A stretch of DNA of 64,000 bases from Linyphia triangularis. Taxonomy: Eukaryota; Arthropoda; Arachnida; Araneae; Linyphiidae. The stretch is from the NCBI GenBank assembly GCA_963978545.1, contig OZ021725.1, forward strand, positions 9,202,846-9,266,845. The letters are read 5' to 3'. The position numbers were made by a program, and so were the translations under genes. Below, piece by piece: positions 12,386-24,439 of the stretch (position 1 is the first letter of the stretch; each line of letters opens with the position of its first letter). Below the pieces are notes generated by a model. That model ran no database searches. It was not told the origin of the DNA and saw only the letters and a program-made list of their open reading frames with translations.

Positions 12386-12971
12386 TGTAGTTAAGAGGAC
12401 GTCTACATAATAAAGTTACTACAGGTTTAAATTGATTCGTGAAATTTAATTAAATCTTAAATTTTATATTTACAAGTTTATATACAACTATTTACAATTA
12501 ACGGTCCAATTTAAATCAGTTCAACCAGCATCGCTTTTAAAGGCATGCTTGAAGCTGCTGCTGGGGCATCAGACCGATGGCATCTGAAGAATCTGGTTTC
12601 CTGCGGTGGCTTTTATGCAGTTCCACATTTACATATCTCGAAATTTGGGCACGCGATATTTTAACACGACCCATACGGCACACTGGTGAGAAACGCTGTA
12701 GCACAGATCACGATGATCGAACTCAAACGCACTAGCTTCCTTTCGTTCGAGTGGCAACACTTTCTTTGGTGGGTGTTTCACTAGGAATGCCGCGTTGCGA
12801 CTTCCATTTTGACGGGCAGAATCCTTACGATTTGATTTAGGTGGTTCTTTGCTTAGCATGCACTTAATTCTGCATGTTCATGCTTTGCGGTAGAACTTCC
12901 TGAAGGCGTTTCATGAAATTAAAAACGGTGAGTTATTTTATTTACTTTTCGTGAATTGTAGTGCCGCTATA
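12386..12971. mobile_element. 586-bp insertion specific to copy A
   Basis: Copy B reads straight through (GATAGAATGCATTGTCAT near 34,378). Copy A has 586 bp between two copies of AATG (12,382-12,385 and 12,972-12,975), a 4-bp target duplication. The insert starts TGTAGTTAAGAGGACG and ends GTAGTGCCGCTATA, and is more GC-rich than its surroundings. It has no long terminal inverted repeat. A minus-strand frame of 76 codons inside (12,629-12,859) is not recognised. A solo LTR or a short non-autonomous element are both possible. Confidence 0.7.
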
Positions 12972-13154
12972 AATGCATTGTCATCGACAACTAGTCTCAG
13001 GTCGATTGGGGTATAACAAGTGGGACCTTCCCAACATTCGCCATCCACAAACACACATATAAACAAAATAGAAGTTAATATAAAGAATTAATTACAGATT
13101 AACGATGAAGATTTCCATCCATTAAAATTAAATAATCACTTTACACTTGATATT

Positions 13155-13495
13155 GTTATGAATTTTTCCACTGAGGCAATGATGGCACAGTTTTTAAGAT
13201 AAAAACTACTGTTTATACACTTCAGAAAACTCACAAAATGTATTCAAAGGCAACTGTGTAATCACTCTCAAGCTTCAACACAAGCTTCAACAAAAACAAC
13301 TTCGAATACAGCAATTATACAAGCTCACTCCAATAGGTAAACAAAGCGATCAGCTTTCATCGAAGTCCGAAGTCAATCCGAAAACTTTCCCGTTCTCCAG
13401 TCTTATTTTTACAGGCGCGAGACAACATTCTCGAAATATCCAGCTAATTCGTTGAAAAAGAAACATCTCGAAATTTCTCGATTGCTTTAGGTTAA
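13155..13495. other. Copy-A-specific segment, possibly a solo LTR
   Basis: Copies A and B stop matching after a shared CACTTGATATT and resume at TTTTTTC(A/G)AATAATTGAAA. In A the intervening sequence begins TGTTATGAATTTTTCC and is more GC-rich than its flanks, which is LTR-like. In B the slot is filled by unrelated AT-rich sequence (34,570-35,225). Ends and target duplication are not resolved. Confidence 0.3.
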
Positions 13496-13656
13496 TAATA
13501 TTTGATTCTTTTTTCAAATAATTGAAAAATAGTAATTTTCATTATTAGTAAATCATAATCTAAAAAAGAAGTTAATCTTTTGTTTCAACTTGACAATGCG
13601 GCTTGACCTAACTTCTAATAAAAATATTTAAACTGTTCTTTTAGATTATTCCGTTT

Positions 13657-13967
13657 TAATCGATATCAATTGTGAGAGCAGCCAATCTTAATAAATTGTC
13701 CAAACGAGATTCAGTTAAAGCTATTCCTGTATTTTTTTTAATGAAAACCACCTAGATGAAAGCTTCTTCACATAGTTTCTTTGGGTACGTAGTGGAGAAC
13801 TATGTTCTAAATAGTTAACACATACTATTTTGGATAAATTACAATTGTGTTAAAAAAAAGTCAACACTTGACATTTGATTTTTTTAACCTTCTGTGGTTG
13901 CGGCGGGCCGCTGAAAAATCTGTTGTGGGCCAAATCTGGCCGGCGGACCGAGTAGTGACTAATGCTG
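13657..13967 (-). pseudogene. hAT transposase C-terminal remnant and 5' terminus, copy A
   Basis: The minus strand near 13,660-13,790 encodes a broken segment resembling a hAT C-terminus, with the pattern Thr-Glu-x-Arg-Leu-x-x-Leu-Leu-Arg-x-Ala; it is clearer in copy B at 35,376. The plus strand at 13,895-13,967 is GGGCCGC-rich and, read in reverse, starts CAGCATTAGTCACTA and passes through TTGGCCCACAAC. This is typical of hAT ends of the type whose flanks read as GGGCCGC. The middle of the transposase is missing. The other terminus was not found. Confidence 0.5.
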
Positions 13968-14571
13968 ATTTAAGGTATATTGTTGTACACGGCAACGACT
14001 ACGTGGTTGCGATGGGCTGCATATCAAAAAGATTTCTATCAGCAAAATATGCGGCAAACTACATTTCAAAATTTATTTATTAAAAATAAACATCAATTTA
14101 TGCTCTAACCTCCAAATATCATTTATCTATTCTGATTGAAACAATATTTATTATTTATTTAAAAAAATATGTGAACAGAAAATAGTTTCTTCAATGGTCG
14201 GTTAAAAGCTATTTTGTACGATTAGATGACAGCAAGTTGGTTTATTAGTATTCGGTAAAAGTGACCTCTTAGTGACAGTAACAGCCTCAAAATTTGATAA
14301 TGCATCGAATCTATCTGCCAAGTTCAGCCCGATTGAATGACAACAAGGGAGATAGTTAGGCCTCCGCGGATTTCACCACATTCGTCACATAAAATCGAAG
14401 TTAATATAAAGGATTTAAAATCAATTCCCTGTTTTGAATATATTTTGTCTTTTTCAAATAACGTATGAGTGTGATTTTCCCAATATTTGGAAATAAAATA
14501 AATATTTCCCAATGTATGGCAAAATATAAATTCATAATTCCGTAATCTCAAAACACCTTAAAAGCTAATAC

Positions 14572-14782
14572 AAAATGTCAACATTCTGCACTTACCCATC
14601 TGGATTCTTAGCACCAACCACTTTATTCTGTCAGAATCGCAGGTTTGCTTTATTTTTTTTGAATGTCAAAAAAACATCTTTTACTGTCCATTCGTTTTTT
14701 CCTCTTGAACAAATTCATTTCTTTGGTACGGTGAGAAGTTTACAAATAAATTATTAAATGGCTGGTATAAAAAAAGAAAAAA
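14572..14782 (-). pseudogene. Block nearly identical in both copies, possible exon remnant
   Basis: This block and 36,553-36,763 differ by only about one base by eye, while sequence on either side differs at several positions per 50-80 bp. The plus strand carries a 60-codon ATG frame that is intact in both. The minus strand looks more protein-like: a frame with TVKDVFLTFKKNKANLRF, a stop, then QNKVVGAKNPDG, ending at a splice-donor-like G|GTAAGT. I do not recognise the protein. Recent gene conversion between copies is an alternative explanation for the low divergence. Confidence 0.3.
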
Positions 14783-15250
14783 AAAAAAAAACGTTACATC
14801 ACTTTTGTTGATAAATCGGTTAGCGTTCCTGTTAAAATTAGAGTAGGAGAACACTCAAGGAAGGAGTTCAAATACTTTATGTGCCAGACCACAGTTTTGT
14901 TCTTTAAAAATGTAGATAGTTAGCGTGAATTTGTGTATAGAAGTTTTAGTTCTTATTCATGACAAACCATAGAAATTTGACGTCTTGTATTCATCCACAA
15001 ATGCCGATCATTCGTTGAAAAAAAAATATATATATATTAACACAATAAACATACATCAGTTCATTTTTGATGAAGGAGAAATGGCAATGTGTATGTTGAA
15101 GCTCCTCTTTCAAGTGTTTTCAAATACTTGAACTTGAATGCTGAAGTTGTAGATCACAAACGAAAGCAAAGTTCACACGAAAGAACTTTTTCGTTTTTTT
15201 ACTTGGCTTTGCATTTAGTATTTTTTTTTTTTTTTGTAAATACAAATTTA

Positions 15251-16966
15251 AACTAGGGGTGTGGAACATTGCACAACTTTCAATTACACTATAATACTGA
15301 GGGGGAATTGTGCCATTTATCATTATTATATTTTCATCAATCATTTAGAAAAAATTGCCAGTTTAGCGATATATTTCGCCATAATTCTTATATGGGTCTT
15401 AAAAAAAAAAAAAAAAAAAAAAAAACTTTCTCCAAAATGGTGATTTTGGCGATATTCTTCACGATAATCCTTATATTATCCTTTATTATAGGGGAAACTG
15501 ACTAGATAAGAAAAAACGATTAATAATGAGGTATGCTCAAGGAAAGATGACTCGGATTTGAAGGCATTCGTTTTTGAACTTTTTACACCATTAAAACATT
15601 TTTATGGGAATTTCGGAGTTGCGGATGTTTAGAACATCTTAAGAGGCAATAGCACAGCGATTTTTATCAAAATCTTTAGAGGCGTTTTTTATAAATTACT
15701 GAAAAACATGATTTTTTCAATGGCAGCAACCTTACGCGCATGCGCGATTTTGACGAAAACCTTAATAACCCATGGCCACCACCAACACGCACACCAAATT
15801 TGAACATCGTAGGTCAATTTGTTCGGGAGTTATGCTGACCACTGACACACATACACACACAGAGAGATTTTTGTAGATAACTTTTTTGAAATCAGGATGT
15901 ACCAAAACGTTGAAGGATAAAGAAGGGGGGGGGGGGGAAAGGATTTTTTTTTTTACCGATTGCTATACTTTCATTACCCTATGTATACATATGGGTAATT
16001 GAAAGTAAAAAATGATTTAGACATGGGAACGCCCTTTCGCCTTCGAAAAAGGTAAAGGATCGACGTTCCGGCTCCACTACATCCCTGCTCATGGCGTTCG
16101 AAAATTTAAAAATGAAGAGAATAAAAGTGGTGAGATGTTCAGAAAAAGTATGGATCTTAAATTATTCATTTAAACGTAAAATTAATGCATATTGATTCAT
16201 TAATATTTCCGTTCGAAATTTCATTACTCAACAGAAAAATATTTTCAATCTTATATTTTTACTTTTTTTTTTAAATTTTGGTTGTTTACTGTTCAGTCAG
16301 AGCCCTTGTGTTACTTGTGGAATGTACCACAAAAAATTCGTTTATTGTTATCCTTATAAATTTATATTTCAGGCAACTGAATGAATTAAAGATAGCCATA
16401 GGCGTAACTAGAGTTGATGAATGGAAGGGGTTAATTTCGAAAAGTTTGGACTCACTACATCAATGAAAAAAAAGGGTGTTCAAATTTGGTGTACAAATTA
16501 GCTGGGGCCATGGAACCTGTTATTAAGGTTTTCGTCAATATTGCGCATGCGCAAAACATGAAAAACAACAGCATTTTCTTAGCAATTGCTAAAAAACGGC
16601 TCTAACCTCACCTCCAAAATTCCCGTAAAAATGCTTTAAAGGTGTAAAAGGATGAAAAATGAGTGTCTTCAACATAGAGTTCTCTTCCCTTGAGCATCGC
16701 TCATCAACGACCGTTTTTCTCCTCTCCTCTGTCTCACTTACAAGAAAGGATATTGTAATAATTATCAAATAGCATATTGTCGCATTCGTCATTCTGGCGA
16801 TATTTTTTTTTTGGTCCATGTAAAAATTATCGCTAAAAATATCATTAAATTGGCAATTTTTTCAAATAAATGATAATGATAACAACACTATTCCACATCA
16901 AATTGAAATGTAGTGACCAGTATTATAGTGTAATTGAAAGTTGTGCGATTTTCAACTCACCTAGTT
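15251..16966. mobile_element. Fold-back (long-TIR) element, copy A
   Basis: Both ends read AACTAGG(G/T)G(T/A)G inward and are flanked by TA, then share CACAACTTTCAATTACAC-type sequence. The inverted arms extend over about 500 bp: left 15,251-15,810, right 16,468-16,966. Shared blocks include GGTATGCTCAAGGAAA/TTTCCCTTGAGCATCG and GCGCATGCGC next to TTTTCGTCAA. There is no transposase. TA flanks suggest a Tc1/mariner-type mobiliser, but this is inference. The centre contains unrelated sequence, including the end of another element at 16,397. Confidence 0.7.
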
Positions 16967-17100
16967 TACATTCAGTTATTGTCTAGTGTTTGGGTTTTCT
17001 ATTCAGCGCAATGTTGACTCAGCACTTATGTTTCCCGTGATGGAGAGTCCATTCCTCCAGCCTCGGACGGGTGTTGCGTCTTATTATCATCACATGGTAC

Positions 17101-17362
17101 CAAGCCCGTAACCAGGATTTTTTTCGGGGCAGGGGGTATGGTCGAAGACTTAATTGACTAACTTAAAGCAGATATTTTCATTTGTAATTTTTGCAGAATC
17201 AAGAGAATCAGACTCATATTACATCTACAACCTGAGTAATTTTTAATGTAAATACTTATAACAAGTTACACACAAAAAATAAAAGGGGAAGTTTGGGGGA
17301 AGGGGAGTTTGGTTGCTCTCTCTCTCTCTCTCCCCCTCCCCCCCCCCCTGTGTATGGTCCAG
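17101..17362. mobile_element. Small MITE, copy A
   Basis: The ends CAAGCCCGTAACCAGG and (inverted) CTGGACCATACACAGG are related, followed inward by TTTTTTTCGGGGC and a GGGGG run respectively. A relative with the same layout at 33,535-33,702 has an 8-bp target duplication, placing this family among hAT-type MITEs. The counterpart in copy B (46,941-47,398) is split by an LTR-like insertion. Confidence 0.5.
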
Positions 17363-17524
17363 AATGGTTCATTAAATGGCAATTTTTCTCTTCTGGTGAA
17401 AAATCCATGTATAGTCTTGCAGTTTAGTGTAGCTTTTGATTACCTTAGTAAAACATTGATCACTGAATAATCCAAATAATGAAATTTAATGGATAATTTG
17501 AGTGATAATCAATAAAGAGTTGGT

Positions 17525-17781
17525 TGTTGTGAATAGAAAACTTCACCTTAAATAAATCTTACAAGTCCGGGGGAAATAACGATATCGACTAAGGGAGAAT
17601 TTTTATATAACAATTTTAATACGTAAATGCATTGAGAGCAGCAGAGCTGATATCTGCTCTCTGCCAAGGTTACATCTCTTCTCCTCTTCTTTTCATCCAG
17701 TGTTTCTTCTTATACATTTGGCGCGCATGCGCATACATTAATATAAAGAGAGTATGTAATAGTATTAATCTATTTGCAACA
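17525..17781 (-). repeat. BEL 3' LTR
   Basis: 257 bp with TG...CA ends on the plus strand, identical by eye to 23,241-23,497. It is the 3' LTR because the genes run on the minus strand. Confidence 0.97.
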
Positions 17782-17795
17782 CACTCCCACCTTTT
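17782..17795 (-). promoter_or_regulatory. BEL polypurine tract
   Basis: On the minus strand AAAAGGTGGGAGTG directly abuts the 3' LTR. This is the expected position and composition for the plus-strand primer of reverse transcription. Confidence 0.85.
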
Positions 17796-17950
17796 GAGTG
17801 TACCTTAATCTAAAACACTCAAAACAATATACACATATATTCATTACAAACTACTTAATGTATTATCTATACACAAAACACAATACAAATATAAAACAAA
17901 GAATTTAAATCAACATTGATATTCAAAATACAAAAGAATAGAATTTGTTT

Positions 17951-20557
17951 TCACACTCGTACAGGTACTTTCACAACTCTACCACTACTGGTGGTCAAAG
18001 GAATTGGTTGTGTGTCCTGATTCTCTAAGTTGTTATCCATTTCCAGTCTGTATAACCTTTGAACTGGTCTTAAAAATTCGGTACTTTCAGTTTTAACAAG
18101 TGCAAGTCTTATGTGCCCATCTCGACCAGGAATGAGTTTTATCACACGTGCTAGATTCCAATAAGCGCGTTTCCTATTAGAGTCTTCGAGAAGAACAATT
18201 TCTCCTACTTTGAGAGGCTTAAATTTCGAATCTTTAATTGCCTGCTGCCTTAATTGCCCCAAATATTCTGAGCGAAATCTTCGTCTTAATAATTCCCTAA
18301 TTTTTTGTAGATACTTTGCTCTCTTACTTAATTTTTCTTTGTCTACATTATCAATATCTGGCACTCCAGATTCTTTTATTTCGCGCAGAAACATTTCGGG
18401 AGTTAACGTAGAACCGTCCTCCACATCTTCCGACACATAAGTGAGAGGTCTCGAATTAATTACTCTTTCGCAATCACATAGCACGGTGAGTAACTCTTCG
18501 TAATCGAGAGAAGCACGACCTAGAATCTTGCGGATAATTTGTTTCACCATTTGGATCAACCGCTCCCACCAACCACCCCACCAAGCAGCTGTCGGAGGGT
18601 TAAATTTCCAACAAATTTTTTGCTCAGCGGCTTTTGAACAGAGAGTATCCCAATCAAGGGCTTCAAGAGCTCTCTCTGCCCCAAGGAAATTCGTTCCATT
18701 GTCCGAGAAAATGGTGGTTGGCCGGCCTCTACGTGCAACAAAACGTCTTAATGATTGAAAAAAGATTTCAGTACTCAAGGATGTGACTAACTCCAGGTGT
18801 ATTGCTCGATAGACTGCACAGGTGTATAAAACTATGTAGGATTTTCTCCCATCTTTCAAATAAAGGGGTCCCGCCAAATCACATCCTACAACTTCAAAAA
18901 TTGCAGCATCACGAACTCTATCGTTGGGCAAGATGCCCGGAGCAGCATCACACCTTGTTGCCTTAAATCTTTGACACTTTATACATGATAAAATACAATT
19001 TCTTATAGTTTTACGTGATTTCAAAATCCAATATTTTTCTCTTAAATGAGACATCAGCATAGACGTACCTCCATGCAATAAATCATTATGTGTGCTTATT
19101 ATCAACAACTTTACTACAGGATGTTTTGATGGTAAAATAATTGGAAATTTAAAGTCATTTGTATCGTCACGATATGCGACGTTAGTCTTAGCTCTAATTA
19201 ATCCATTACTATCGACCATTGGTCTAAGTTTTTTAAGATTCTCATCTTTTTCACTAGTAAATGATTCTTTTTGAATTAATAACAATAGAGATATTTCTGC
19301 TTTATCTATTTCTACAACCGATAAATCCTTAGAAAAGTTGTTATTTACATTTCTCAAGTTATTATAAAATCTTAATATCCAAGCAATCATTCTAACAATC
19401 CTTTTAAAAGATGAGAAATATTTATAATACCAATTGCTATTTTCATTATCTTTTGTTAATGTGACAATAATAGTTTTCCGTTTCTCTGCATTAATCAGGT
19501 CCTCATCTGGCTCGTCATTGCATTTTGGCCAATTATCTTCCTTTTCACGTAACCAATTCGGTCCCTCCCACCATTTACTAATCATTAATTGTTCTACGGA
19601 ACATCCACGAGAAGCTAAATCGGCAGGATTTAGAGCTCCCGGAACATGATTCCATATTACAGTAGGAGTCAAAAGACGAATTTCTCTAACGCGATTTAAG
19701 ACATATATCCCCCAATTTTGATCTCTTCGTAGCCAACACAAAACTGTAGTGGAATCAGTCCAACAATGCACATTAGCGTTAGAAATATTAAGATCCTTAA
19801 TTATTGAAGACAATAACCTTGCCCCTATGCAACAAGCGAGAAGTTCTAAACGAGGTATAGTGATAGGCTTTAAAGGTGCTATTCTCGATCTTGCGTTAAC
19901 TAACCTAATATCTACTAAACCTTTACTTACCACTCTTATATACACGCAGGCACCATAGGCCAATTTACTCGCATCACAAAACAAATGCAAACTTATCGAG
20001 TCATTATTTTCCGTAAAACCTAGCCATCTAGGAATTTTAATATCAGATAACAAATGCAATTGTTGTCGCCATACCTTAAACTTATTGCTTAAACGTTTCG
20101 GAATTTCTTCATCCCACTTAAGTTTCAAATCCCACGTTTCTTGTAAAATCAATTTAGGTAACAACATCACTGGAATTGCATATCCGATAATATCATACAA
20201 TTGATTGGCAACAGCCAACACTATCCTTTTTGTAATTAGCTCATCCGATTCGTCAAATTGTTTCACGATACAAGACAAATTGTCCTTACCTGTATCCCAT
20301 TCCAAACCTAGAAGTGGTATTTTATTTTCGATTGGAGGCTGTTCCTCAAAAACCGCGTTTGGTAGATTTGATTTCCAACCCCTTAAATTAAAGTGACCTG
20401 ACGACATAATTATTTGAGATTCCAGAACGAATTTTTTAATTTCCATTTCAGAATTAAAACTTGTTACACAGTTATAAACGTAAAACGCTGTCTTAAGGAC
20501 TTCTACTGTGTCCCTTAAATTCCCTGGAACTTGACTTAAATGATATTGAATTGTCAC
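17951..20557 (-). pseudogene. BEL pol, second half (RT core, RNase H, integrase)
   Basis: This frame of about 868 residues continues the reverse transcriptase after a one-base frameshift; its nominal start is a GTG inside the upstream frame's stop. Near residue 25 the motif expected as YVDD reads YVYN, removing both catalytic aspartates. Then come a BEL-type RNase H (FCDAS near 197, RLELLA, WTDSTT, PADLASRG), an integrase HHCC zinc motif near 490-530, and the DDE core (GCDLAGP near 559, FSDNGTNF near 619, WWERL near 665). A DUF5641-like C-terminal domain lies at roughly 745-840. Apart from the RT core, the visible catalytic residues are in place. Confidence 0.93.
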
Positions 20558-23178
20558 GCCAATAAAAACGGGCTACAAGTTAGTCCGAACACTACTCTCT
20601 TATGTTTGAATTCTACTATCTTTTCTGGGTCATCTTTATCGAACCACAGAAATCTTAAAAAATCTCTATCCTTATCTTTAATAGAAATTTGTAAAAAAGC
20701 CCTTTCTACATCTGACGTAACTCCAATTTTATACTTTCGAAACTTATTAAGTAATGATGGTATCAATTCTATTAAATTAGGTCCAGTAGCTAAGCAATCA
20801 TTTAACGAAGGGCAACCTGTTAAATGCGCAGACGCATTATAAATTGGTCTTATTTTTGTCGTCTGACTATTTTCCTTATAAACAGGTCTGTGGGCTAAAT
20901 AATGAAGACCCTCCCCTGCATTGTTTACCTTTTCAATGATACCCAGTGATAACCATTCAACAAAAACTTTCCCATAATTATCAAAATTATTCAAAGTTAT
21001 TAATTTTCTTTTTGTACTAGAAAGGCTCTTTTCTGCCAATACTTTATTATCTGGCAAAAGTGTTTTATCTACAACCCATGGAAGTGAAATTTCGTATCTC
21101 CCTTCATCATTAATGCCAATGGTTTCTTTAAAATATTTTTGCGTTTCAACTTCTAAATCTTGTTTAGATTGATTAATGGCAGATTCCGAGATCTGGATGG
21201 TATCTAATGCCCATAAGTCTGAGATACATTTCCCCCTCGCCAACAAGGAAGTATTAACCAGATGGCTCGCCAAATTTCCCTTCTTTTCCGCACTACCACT
21301 TGGAAACGAATTAATGGGGCCTATTAAAGACCATCCCAACCTACTCTCAAGTGCAGTGAGGCTCGTATTCTTCAAATTTAGTATTCGCCCTGTCAGCAAT
21401 CTTCCCAAAATATCTGATCCTATCAATAATGCAATTCTTTTTTCTACTTTTAGTTGCGTATTTTCTAAATCATAAATCTTAACTCCTTGATTTTGGAGTG
21501 TTTTTATCCACGGACCAGATGGGACCTGTTTTATATCAGAGCAAATATTCGGTACACTTAAAACTTCAAATTTACATTGATATTTTCTATCAACACTACT
21601 TGCTTCAATTAAATAATTATCATGCACACTTTCTTCTGTTTCAACACAGCCAAAAAGAGAATGTTTTAACTTAGTTTTTCCAATTGGTTCATAATTCATA
21701 ACCTTAGCTATATTATTACAAATATATGACTTACATGAACCTGTGTCAAAAATGCATCTTATTAACATTTCTCTAGGACCATTATGCAATCTTACAATTA
21801 AAGTTTGAAGCAATACATCAGAGAGTTGCAAGACATTATTATTAAGCGTATTTGTTTTGTTTTCTTCTTTTTCTCTAGTTGAAAGATTTTCAACTTGTTT
21901 AGAGGCCAAATCAGGACATAACAAAATAAAATGCCTTCGTTGACATAAGGGGCACTTATGTCTAGATCTGCATGAATTTGATTGGTGATAAAGTTTGAGA
22001 CAAACAAAACAAGCCTTCTTTTTCTTAATGATTTCTTTCTTACAATCTAAACTCATAGAAGCAGCTTCATTACAACTCTCTGAAGAATGATATTTTTCAC
22101 AAAATATACAAGTATCAGATTTCTTAAATTTTTTATCATGCGATACAGATTTATCATTAAACAATAGATCAGAAGTAGTAGGAATAATCTTAGTTTCTAC
22201 CTTATTAGATTTCTTAGAAATATTTACTCTTTCAGGAACAAAAGATTCCTTAGCCATATTAACTCGAAATTCAGATTCAACTTCATTTTTAACAAAATCT
22301 ATTAATTTGTCTAAATCCGTCTTACCCGTTACCTCCATAGACAATCCTCTTTGCCGCTCCCAAATATGAATTAAATCACTTGGAAGTGCAGACTCAACGA
22401 GTGGAAATAAGAAGTCAGCATATCTGTCCTTGGTTAATCCTAAAGACTCTAAGGCACGTAATTGAGTCTGTAGTTGGTCGTACAATGTTGACAAGTTTAC
22501 GCTTCTTTTGTCACTGATCACTAAAGTGAGTAGATCTCTTATGTAAACTTGTATTAGGACACTTTCTTTTCCAAATCGTTCTTTAAGGTAATCCACAGCT
22601 TTGCGGTAATTAGCACTTGTTGACGGGAAGGAGTTAACTATTCGCCTGGGCGGGGAATTCTCCAGTGTGGCTTGAATAAGGTACTGGAATTTGTCCCTCT
22701 CGTCGAGACTTGCATCCTCGTCTATCTTAGAAAATTGGGACCAAAAACTTAGCCAGTTCCTTGGGTCTCCATCAAACTTCCGCAGCTCGATCTCCGGTAA
22801 CTTCTTCTTCTGTCCAGAGGTCGCAGTAGTGATGTCTGCCAACGCACCTGCATTTGAAACTCTCGTTTCAGTAGTAATCCGAGGATTCAACCTTCTCTTG
22901 ACTAGAACTCTTAAAGCAGCCAATCGTTCATGGTATTCTTCGGATACATCATACTCTTGTTGGTACTCATCCGACGTACAACCCTTTTGTTGATAAAGTA
23001 AGAGAAAGTTGTCATCTAGGATTCTTAGTTGTTGAGCTTTCTCTGATAACTGGTCAAGGGTGATTTCCAGTTCTATTGTGTCCGACACGTCATCAAGCAA
23101 AGTGCTTAATTTATTTGCAGCTTTCGTAAAAGCACTCCGCACTGACGCACGTTTCTGCTTAGTTGTTTCTAAATTCAT
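20554..23178 (-). pseudogene. BEL gag-protease-RT, first half
   Basis: The first ATG is at 23,178; the frame is open a little further upstream without one. In order: an N-terminal coiled-coil-like region; a DUF1759 gag domain (FDGDPRNWLSFW near residue 136); CCHC-type zinc knuckles at about 356-423 (CIFC...H...C, CFVCLKLYHQSNSC); an aspartic protease with DTGS near 478 (DUF1758 type); then the first half of the reverse transcriptase (IRPIYNASAHLTGCPSLND near 776, SDVERAFLQI). The frame ends at a TGA right after SPFLLA, and the rest of RT continues in another frame. The pattern fits one lost base. Confidence 0.93.
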
Positions 23179-23221
23179 TTTATCGTACGTAGTCGATATC
23201 TGTCGCAAACGCGACGCTTAG

Positions 23222-23238
23222 TCCCGGCAGGGATGCCA
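23222..23238 (-). promoter_or_regulatory. BEL primer-binding site
   Basis: Two bases after the 5' LTR, the minus strand reads TGGCATCCCTGCCGGGA. It starts with the TGG complementary to a tRNA CCA end. The tRNA species was not identified. Confidence 0.75.
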
Positions 23239-23240
23239 CA

Positions 23241-23497
23241 TGTTGTGAATAGAAAACTTCACCTTAAATAAATCTTACAAGTCCGGGGGAAATAACGATA
23301 TCGACTAAGGGAGAATTTTTATATAACAATTTTAATACGTAAATGCATTGAGAGCAGCAGAGCTGATATCTGCTCTCTGCCAAGGTTACATCTCTTCTCC
23401 TCTTCTTTTCATCCAGTGTTTCTTCTTATACATTTGGCGCGCATGCGCATACATTAATATAAAGAGAGTATGTAATAGTATTAATCTATTTGCAACA
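23241..23497 (-). repeat. BEL 5' LTR
   Basis: 257 bp, identical by eye to 17,525-17,781. This is the upstream LTR for the minus-strand genes and would carry the promoter. Confidence 0.97.
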
Positions 23498-24439
23498 TTG
23501 GTAGTGAAAAAGAATGCAGTATATTTGCTTAATTTTTTTTCTCAACCTAATGGGGGGGGGGGGGGTTGAGCCCCCATAACTCCCCTCCCCCTCTCACCTC
23601 GTTACGCCTATGAAGAAGATAGGTAATATTCTGTGTTGGGAATATCAAACACATTAATATGGATTAAAATAACGTTTCAATTAAAATAAATAAAATATAT
23701 TGTTTTTTTGCTACCCATAAAATGAAGTTTCATTGCTATACCAAAGTAAAAAGATGCTGCAAGTATAGTGGGTCCTGTGTCTGCATACTCAGAAGCGGAT
23801 TTAGACGATATTCAATTTCAGTGAGGTTGCTACGATGACTATTGATGTCTATCCCATAGAGGGGTTGTTCCGGATTATCTTGTCCTTTTATCCCAAGTTT
23901 TTCCAGCAATACAAAGCATTTTTAAATTTATAAATAAAATTTAAAATAAAATATTTTTTTAATATTTTTATTATGATGATAGTTAAAAATCCATTTAAAG
24001 CAAATTGAATAAAAAGTAAATTAAATTAATTATATATTAGAATCAGAAATATAATTTAAAAATTATTGCAAGGAAAACAACTCTACAATTTTGCCCATTC
24101 CCTGGACGCTCAATGGCTATTATAGCAGGAATTAGGTGATGGTGAAATAGGATGGGAGGAGGGAGATAAGGACGACCTAATTTTACTTGCTGTAGAACTC
24201 ATTTACCTAATCACCTCTAAAATCGAATGAATTAAAAAGAAAAATGATATTTTTATGATAATTAAGACAAAGAAATAAATAATCAATTGAACTCATCAAT
24301 GCAAAGGAACCTATAGGAAGGATAACACGGACAAACACTTTACACACTTTTTGTACACTTTCTTCGACAGTTCAAGCTCGAGCTTGACTACTTTTTCTCA
24401 ACACACAAAGTGGACCATTCCTTATAGAATTGCAGTAAA

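Larger units (their letters stand above)
17525..23497 (-). mobile_element. BEL/Pao LTR retrotransposon
   Basis: A complete 5,973-bp element on the minus strand. It has two 257-bp LTRs that are identical on reading, a 5-bp target duplication TTGGT (17,520-17,524 and 23,498-23,502), a primer-binding site, a polypurine tract and a gag-pol region in two overlapping frames. Domain order (gag, zinc knuckles, aspartic protease, reverse transcriptase, RNase H, integrase, DUF5641-like tail) fits BEL/Pao. The unoccupied site survives in copy B at about 47,556 (AAAGAGTTGGTAGGGAAAAA). The element is broken by a one-base frameshift and by loss of the reverse-transcriptase catalytic aspartates. Confidence 0.97.
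16397..23612. mobile_element. hAT element with CATAGGCGTAAC ends, copy A
   Basis: The left end is CATAGGCGTAACTAG and the right end, inverted, is CATAGGCGTAACGAGG. The 8-bp target AAGATAGC precedes the left end in A (16,389-16,396) and follows the right end in B (47,685-47,692). The other two flanks are one- or few-base variants. The element predates the duplication. In copy A it now holds a MITE (17,101-17,362) and the BEL element (17,525-23,497). No transposase is left. Its left end sits inside the span of the fold-back element, which simple nesting does not explain. Confidence 0.7.

Noticed and set aside
18528..18758. Plus-strand frames across the BEL element
   Set aside because: Shadows of the integrase and other pol domains on the minus strand.
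21798..22007. 69-codon minus-strand frame inside BEL
   Set aside because: Out-of-frame overlap with the zinc-knuckle region of gag.
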